The translations under genes and the position numbers were made by a program. 36,150 bases of DNA from Kosmotogaceae bacterium (GTDB lineage: Bacteria; Thermotogota; Thermotogae; Petrotogales; Kosmotogaceae). The notes under the pieces are model-generated. The model saw only the letters and a list, made by a program, of their open reading frames with translations. It did no database searches and was not told the DNA's origin. Positions 32,204-36,150 of this stretch are shown piece after piece. The first letter of the stretch is position 1. Every line of letters starts with the position of its first letter. Where the stretch lies: NCBI GenBank assembly GCA_003444085.1, contig DLVL01000052.1, forward strand, positions 1 through 36,150, read 5' to 3'.

Positions 32204-34033
32204 GTGATCCAGAACCTGGCCCGACGAATATTCCTTATCTATGCGCTGATAGTCCTCCTAACGGCCTTATTCGTTGCCAGGATATTTTACTACTCCCTCT
32301 TTGTTGAGGCAAATGTTCCAACCGTAGTTAGGGCAAATCGAATACCGGCTATGCGCGGGACAATCTATGACGCAAGCGGTAGAGTAATATCTAGCGATAT
32401 ACTCGTTTATCAAGCATGGCTTGACTTTGAGTTTCTTCGTCGCAATGCTAATGACAAAGAGGTTGAAACAGTATTCCAAGCAATAGAAGAGAACTTCAGT
32501 ATACCTAAAGACCAACTCTACGATTACCTTCACTCAGGCAGGTACTATCTCCTTCTAGGATCAAAACCCACATTGGAAGAACTGAATGAACTGGTCATCC
32601 CCTCAATGAGGAAGTACGTGTCCAATGAAATGGCAATTCAGAGGCTCTCTTACCGTGAATATGGTTTGGGGAGAATCATTGGTTCTCTTGATGGCGGAGG
32701 AGACCCGGTCAGCGGAATTGAGAAGACATATGATGAGCATCTCAGGGGGAAAGCTGATGGAGTGATACGAAGAACCATAACCGGTTCTGAAAGAATTGAA
32801 CCTGTTAATGGAGATGATATCTACCTCTCCATCGATATGAGGTATCAGATGATACTCCATGAAGAGATTCAAAAAGCCACACAACGTAACGATGCAGACG
32901 GAGCTCTGGCGATTCTTTTGGAGAGCTCGACCGGGAAGATTGTGGCTTATGCTGGGTCGTATGATTGGGATCTCGGACTGTTAGGTGTCTTTGAGCCAGG
33001 ATCGTCAATCAAACCTCTGATATATGCTCTTGCCCTTGAGACAGGGTCGGTTGAAGTCGACTACGAATTCTATTGTGAAGGAAGAATACAGCCCGTACCT
33101 GGTCTTGATATCGTGATGAGAGACGTAGAAGGTCAAAGACATGACGACATCTCGTTCTCTCAAGCGCTTGTTGAGTCGTGCAACGTCGCAACTGTTCAGA
33201 TTGGTCAGGCCATACTCGATAATCTGGGCAGAAATGCAATGAGGGCAGAGCTTGAAAAGCTTGGTCTGGGAAGAATAACTGGCGTTGATCTTCCAGGAGA
33301 AACGGAAGGTCTATTCGCACAGGTTAACCATTGGTCATTGATCTCTCCGTATCAGTTTGTTATTGGACAAGGTGTTGGAGTTAATATTTTCCAAATGTCT
33401 CGTGCATTGAACGTCTTTGCATCGGGCGGTAGACTCTTTGTTCCTTCGTTTGTCAATGCCCTTGGTTATGGTACCGACATAAGACCCGTTGCGCCTGCTG
33501 TCGAGTCAGTTCTCTTTTCTGAACATGTTGTCGAAACCCTGATCCCCATACTTGAAGACGTTGTTAATTATGGTACTGGTACCAGGGCAAGGGTCGATGG
33601 TATAAGAATTGCTGGAAAGACAGGCACGGCACAAAAAGCTGCGGTTGGTGGGTACAGTGATACAGACTACTATGCACTTTTTTGGGGATTCTTTCCTGTT
33701 GAGGATCCGAAGTACTCCCTGATGATAATGGTTGACACTCCTAAGGCGGGAGAATACTATGGCGGAACGGTAGCCGGGCCTATCTTCAGAGATATTGTGA
33801 GACGAATGTACCAGGTCGATGAGCAGAAAAGCATCTCGCAAGGTCTCTATTTCTGGAAGGTTCCTGACATGTATGGATACTCAATGAGGGATGTTTTTGA
33901 GATAGCGGATCTGTATGAAATCTCAGATATTCTTATTCACGGGACAGGATTTGTGGTGGATCAGGATCCAGCACCTGGTGAACCAGTGGGCGACCGACTC
34001 GAAGTGTGGCTCTCTTCAGAGATGATAGATTAA
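32204..34033 (+). CDS. ftsI: FtsI/SpoVD-type class B penicillin-binding protein with one PASTA domain
   Basis: Transpeptidase for septal peptidoglycan. One membrane anchor at about 8-28 is followed by the class B dimerisation region (NRIPAMRGTIYDASGRVIS). Catalytic motifs are SxxK at S267-K270 in EPGSSIKPL, SCN at 325-327, and KTGTA at K472. A single PASTA domain covers about 552-607 (VPDMYGYSM, then DPAPGEPVGDRLEVWLS). At 609 residues it matches SpoVD/PBP2x-type enzymes. The GTG at 32204 stands directly next to its only GGAG, leaving no normal spacing. It lies 2 nt after the ftsL-like gene, so coupled translation is likely. It could function in either division or elongation; the position favours division. 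Confidence 0.88.
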   Translation: MIQNLARRIFLIYALIVLLTALFVARIFYYSLFVEANVPTVVRANRIPAMRGTIYDASGRVISSDILVYQAWLDFEFLRRNANDKEVETVFQAIEENFSIPKDQLYDYLHSGRYYLLLGSKPTLEELNELVIPSMRKYVSNEMAIQRLSYREYGLGRIIGSLDGGGDPVSGIEKTYDEHLRGKADGVIRRTITGSERIEPVNGDDIYLSIDMRYQMILHEEIQKATQRNDADGALAILLESSTGKIVAYAGSYDWDLGLLGVFEPGSSIKPLIYALALETGSVEVDYEFYCEGRIQPVPGLDIVMRDVEGQRHDDISFSQALVESCNVATVQIGQAILDNLGRNAMRAELEKLGLGRITGVDLPGETEGLFAQVNHWSLISPYQFVIGQGVGVNIFQMSRALNVFASGGRLFVPSFVNALGYGTDIRPVAPAVESVLFSEHVVETLIPILEDVVNYGTGTRARVDGIRIAGKTGTAQKAAVGGYSDTDYYALFWGFFPVEDPKYSLMIMVDTPKAGEYYGGTVAGPIFRDIVRRMYQVDEQKSISQGLYFWKVPDMYGYSMRDVFEIADLYEISDILIHGTGFVVDQDPAPGEPVGDRLEVWLSSEMID

Positions 34034-34034
34034 T

Positions 34035-34988
34035 ATGATCTTCCTTCTTGACGGAACCAGCCAGCTTCTTAATGAGTTCTTCATTTCATCTTCGGAACCG
34101 AAGACAAAGGTTCGAATCAGTTCAAATGAAGGTATTGAAGGCCTGAGGAATGCCCTTGCGAGTGTTTCAATGTTCGATGAAGAGGCCATCGTCATAACAG
34201 ATCTGGACAACTGGAAAAAGTCAGATCGCAAGGATGCTGCTCATTTGATTGTGAACCATGCAGTCAATAGGAACATCTTTTTGATAAGCAGAAACGAGAA
34301 GCTTGACGAAGCGAAGCGTGTGACCCTTGATCAGCCCAAACCGTGGAATTCAAAAGCTTGGGAAACACATGTGAAAAGAATCGCTGATGAGCTGAAGTTG
34401 AAGATTAGTAGTGAAGGAACGGAGAGAATCATTAACTTGTGTGGCAATGACGAATTTATAATCTACAATGAAATGATGAAGCTCTCTGCCGTGAGTTCAT
34501 CAATCAACGAAGAACTTGTAATGAAGTACTGTGCATATCATCAAACTGCACGACTGGACGATGTGGCATATCTGGCGATAGGAGGAAAGCCAAACACTGC
34601 TCTGAAAGAGATGGCCAGTTTGAATAGCGAAGAGTCTTTTCCGATCTTCTGTTCGATACTCGGGGGACTCCTGATTGACATGAAAGTTGTTCATGAGCAT
34701 CTGGACGGAAATAATAAGAGCCTCGCATGGTCAACTATCCAGGAAATCTCGAGAAGCACGGGGATAGGTTCTGCCAGAGTTGCAAGGATTACGGGTTACT
34801 CGTTCTCTTCCTCCAGAGAAACGAACAGGAGTCTGCTCGATGAGATACGAGGGGACCTGATTCCTCTGATCATAGACAATCTGCAGCAAATCGACGAAGA
34901 CTATAAACTAGGCAAGAACAACGGTTTCGTTGCTTTTTTAAGGGTGCTGAGAATGCTCGAAGAGGCTGGACGATCAGGCGAATTGTGA
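34035..34988 (+). CDS. holA: DNA polymerase III delta subunit-like protein
   Basis: The 317-residue protein has the pattern of the clamp-loader delta subunit. An N-terminal region, FLLDGTSQLLNEFF, is followed by SVSMFDEEAIVITDLDNW. The segment KPWNSKAWETHVKRIADELKLKIS then leads into the helical region with NDEFIIYNEMMKLSA. Like other delta subunits it lacks an ATP-binding motif. Delta opens the sliding clamp in the gamma/tau complex. The identity is moderately sure, as the family is very divergent. ATG at 34035 follows the ftsI stop by 1 nt and has no clear ribosome-binding site, suggesting coupling. It is the last gene before the 143-nt gap leading to the str operon. Confidence 0.65.
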   Translation: MIFLLDGTSQLLNEFFISSSEPKTKVRISSNEGIEGLRNALASVSMFDEEAIVITDLDNWKKSDRKDAAHLIVNHAVNRNIFLISRNEKLDEAKRVTLDQPKPWNSKAWETHVKRIADELKLKISSEGTERIINLCGNDEFIIYNEMMKLSAVSSSINEELVMKYCAYHQTARLDDVAYLAIGGKPNTALKEMASLNSEESFPIFCSILGGLLIDMKVVHEHLDGNNKSLAWSTIQEISRSTGIGSARVARITGYSFSSSRETNRSLLDEIRGDLIPLIIDNLQQIDEDYKLGKNNGFVAFLRVLRMLEEAGRSGEL

Positions 34989-35062
34989 CCTTCAAGCGAA
35001 TACTTCAGAAGTAAAGATATTGTAACTCCTCATTCCTCGAAGCGTTTGCCTTCATATTCAGA

Positions 35063-35091
35063 TTGACAGTATTCAAGGGACATTGTAGAAT
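35063..35091 (+). promoter_or_regulatory. Promoter of the str operon (rpsL-rpsG-fusA)
   Basis: A perfect TTGACA (35063-35068) and TAGAAT (35086-35091, five of six to consensus) have 17-base spacing. Transcription would start near 35098, leaving a leader of about 34 nt with AAAGGAGG before the rpsL ATG. This lies in the 143-base gap after holA, which shows no convincing terminator. Confidence 0.7.
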
Positions 35092-35131
35092 AGGCTTTGG
35101 CTGTTGCTGAAAGGAGGCGAACAAAGAGCGA

Positions 35132-35506
35132 ATGCCCACAATTAACCAGCTAATCAAACATAGCAGGAAACAACTCAAGAAGAAATCGAAATCACCGGCG
35201 CTGGAAAACAATCCCCAGAAGCGCGGTGTGTGTGTGAGGGTTTCGACAATGACGCCAAAGAAACCCAATTCTGCTCTTAGGAAGATTGCGAGAGTACGTC
35301 TTTCTAATGGTACTGAAGTCACTGCCTATATTCCTGGAGAAGGGCATAACCTTCAGGAGCACTCGGTTGTTCTCGTTCGGGGGGGAAGGGTGAGAGACCT
35401 TCCGGGAGTCAGGTATAAGATCATCCGCGGCACCCTCGATGCTGAGGGAGTGTCGAAGAGGCAGCAGTCAAGGAGCAGATATGGTGCCAAGAGGCCAAAG
35501 AAGTAG
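35132..35506 (+). CDS. rpsL: 30S ribosomal protein S12
   Basis: Decoding-site ribosomal protein of 124 residues. The TPKKPNSALRK segment retains the lysine at the classical streptomycin site, and GGRVRDLPGVRYKIIRGTLD contains the aspartate that is beta-methylthiolated in other bacteria. ATG at 35132 has AAAGGAGG upstream. It leads the standard rpsL-rpsG-fusA order. Confidence 0.98.
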   Translation: MPTINQLIKHSRKQLKKKSKSPALENNPQKRGVCVRVSTMTPKKPNSALRKIARVRLSNGTEVTAYIPGEGHNLQEHSVVLVRGGRVRDLPGVRYKIIRGTLDAEGVSKRQQSRSRYGAKRPKK

Positions 35507-35519
35507 GAGGTAGGCCTGA

Positions 35520-35987
35520 ATGAGAAGACGTAGAGCAGAAAAGAGAGAGATCAATCCCGATCCCATCTATAATGATCTTGTGGTGACAAAGCTCATAAAC
35601 AAAATGATGATTGGCGGAAAGAAGAGCAAAGCTGAGTCCATAGTATATGAAGCTTTGGAGATTCTTGCCCAAAGGACCAAGCAACCTCCTATGGATGCTT
35701 TCAAGAAAGCTTTGTCAAATATTAAGCCTCTTCTAGAGGTTCGGCCAAGACGGGTAGGTGGATCAACATATCAGATTCCTTTCGAAGTTCCGGAAAAGAG
35801 AGCGATGTCTCTTGCTTTGAGATGGATTGTTGCAGCTGCGAGAGGTAAGAAGGGGAAGCCTGCGAGTGAGTGTCTTGCACTGGAACTAGTCGATGCATAC
35901 AACAACTCTGGAATCGCTGTAAAGAAGAAGGAAGATATTCATAGAATGGCGGAAGCCGGTAAGGCTTACGCACACTTCAGATGGTAG
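35520..35987 (+). CDS. rpsG: 30S ribosomal protein S7
   Basis: This primary binding protein of the 3' domain of 16S rRNA is 155 residues long. RRRRAEKREINPDPIYND is the family start, followed by NKMMIGGKKSKAESIVY, EVRPRRVGGSTYQIPFEV and the C-terminal IHRMAEAGKAYAHFRW. ATG at 35520 follows TAGGAGGTAGGC. It sits 13 nt after rpsL. Confidence 0.98.
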   Translation: MRRRRAEKREINPDPIYNDLVVTKLINKMMIGGKKSKAESIVYEALEILAQRTKQPPMDAFKKALSNIKPLLEVRPRRVGGSTYQIPFEVPEKRAMSLALRWIVAAARGKKGKPASECLALELVDAYNNSGIAVKKKEDIHRMAEAGKAYAHFRW

Positions 35988-36010
35988 TAAAGGGGTAGAC
36001 CAAAAAAATC

Positions 36011-36150
36011 ATGAAAGAAAGAACAGTTCCGTTGGAGGCAGTAAGAAACATAGGAATAATGGCCCATATCGACGCCGGTAAGACCACAACGACCGAGCGT
36101 ATACTTTTCTATACCGGAAAAAAGCACAAGTATGGGAATGTTGACGAGGG
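36011..36150 (+). CDS. fusA: Elongation factor G, N-terminal fragment (cut by window edge)
   Basis: The first 46 residues are visible, including VRNIGIMAHIDAGKTTTTER with the P-loop G1 motif AHIDAGKTT and the following LFYTGKKHKYG that marks EF-G. The gene runs off the right edge. ATG at 36011 has a possible AGGGG at 35991-35995, rather far (15 nt) upstream. Its place after rpsG is the usual str operon order. Confidence 0.95.
   Translation, partial: MKERTVPLEAVRNIGIMAHIDAGKTTTTERILFYTGKKHKYGNVDE

Noticed and set aside
34989..35062. Terminator after holA
   Set aside because: Only a tiny ACTTC/GAAGT palindrome with almost no loop and no T-run; not a credible terminator.

Overview
The window looks like chromosomal DNA of a Thermotogota bacterium, most likely of the Kosmotogales (Mesotoga or Kosmotoga type). 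I infer this from the mid-range GC content, the short DnaE-type polymerase, the tight same-strand gene packing, the very frequent TTG/GTG starts (17 of 38 genes by my start choices) and the general look of the proteins. The genus is inferred from memory, not from a search. Almost everything is housekeeping: 38 genes (fusA cut by the right edge), plus a decayed insertion sequence at the left edge.

Layout. 1-367: 3' end of a broken IS transposase and the probable IS terminus. 413-5268 (+): membrane zinc peptidase, a degenerate RsmB homologue, rlmN, rsgA, rpe and an rdgB-type ITPase, which resembles the rsmB-rlmN-rsgA-rpe cluster of many Firmicutes. 5219-7444 (-): lgt and tig. 7445-7786: the longest gene-free stretch, divergent between tig and the next operon. 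7787-14684 (+): DUF2344 protein, yebC, lspA, an rluD-like synthase, dnaE, a histidine phosphatase and comB, nearly all overlapping or abutting. 14716-16555 (+): an uncharacterised two-part protein and a class I aminotransferase. 16527-17666 (-): a tandem HD-domain protein.

17750-30928 (+): a tightly packed run of 14 genes: CBS-ACT protein, uppP, MBL hydrolase, glgA, galT, gatC, yraN, phosphohexomutase, an unknown, truA, a secreted unknown, secA and prfB among them. It mixes glycogen and galactose metabolism, cell-wall lipid recycling, secretion and translation. 30943-34988 (+): a strong promoter followed by rsmH, an ftsL-like gene and a PASTA-bearing ftsI-type PBP (a reduced dcw cluster), then a holA-like gene. 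35063-36150 (+): the str operon (rpsL, rpsG, fusA) behind its own strong promoter.

I see no CRISPR array, tRNA or rRNA, phage module or defence island. The items most worth a second look are the IS remnant with two frameshifts, the degenerate RsmB, the duplicated HD protein whose N-terminal copy has lost its metal ligands, the DnaE without PHP histidines, and several lineage-restricted unknown proteins. I do not see convincing evidence of a wholly new multi-gene system here.
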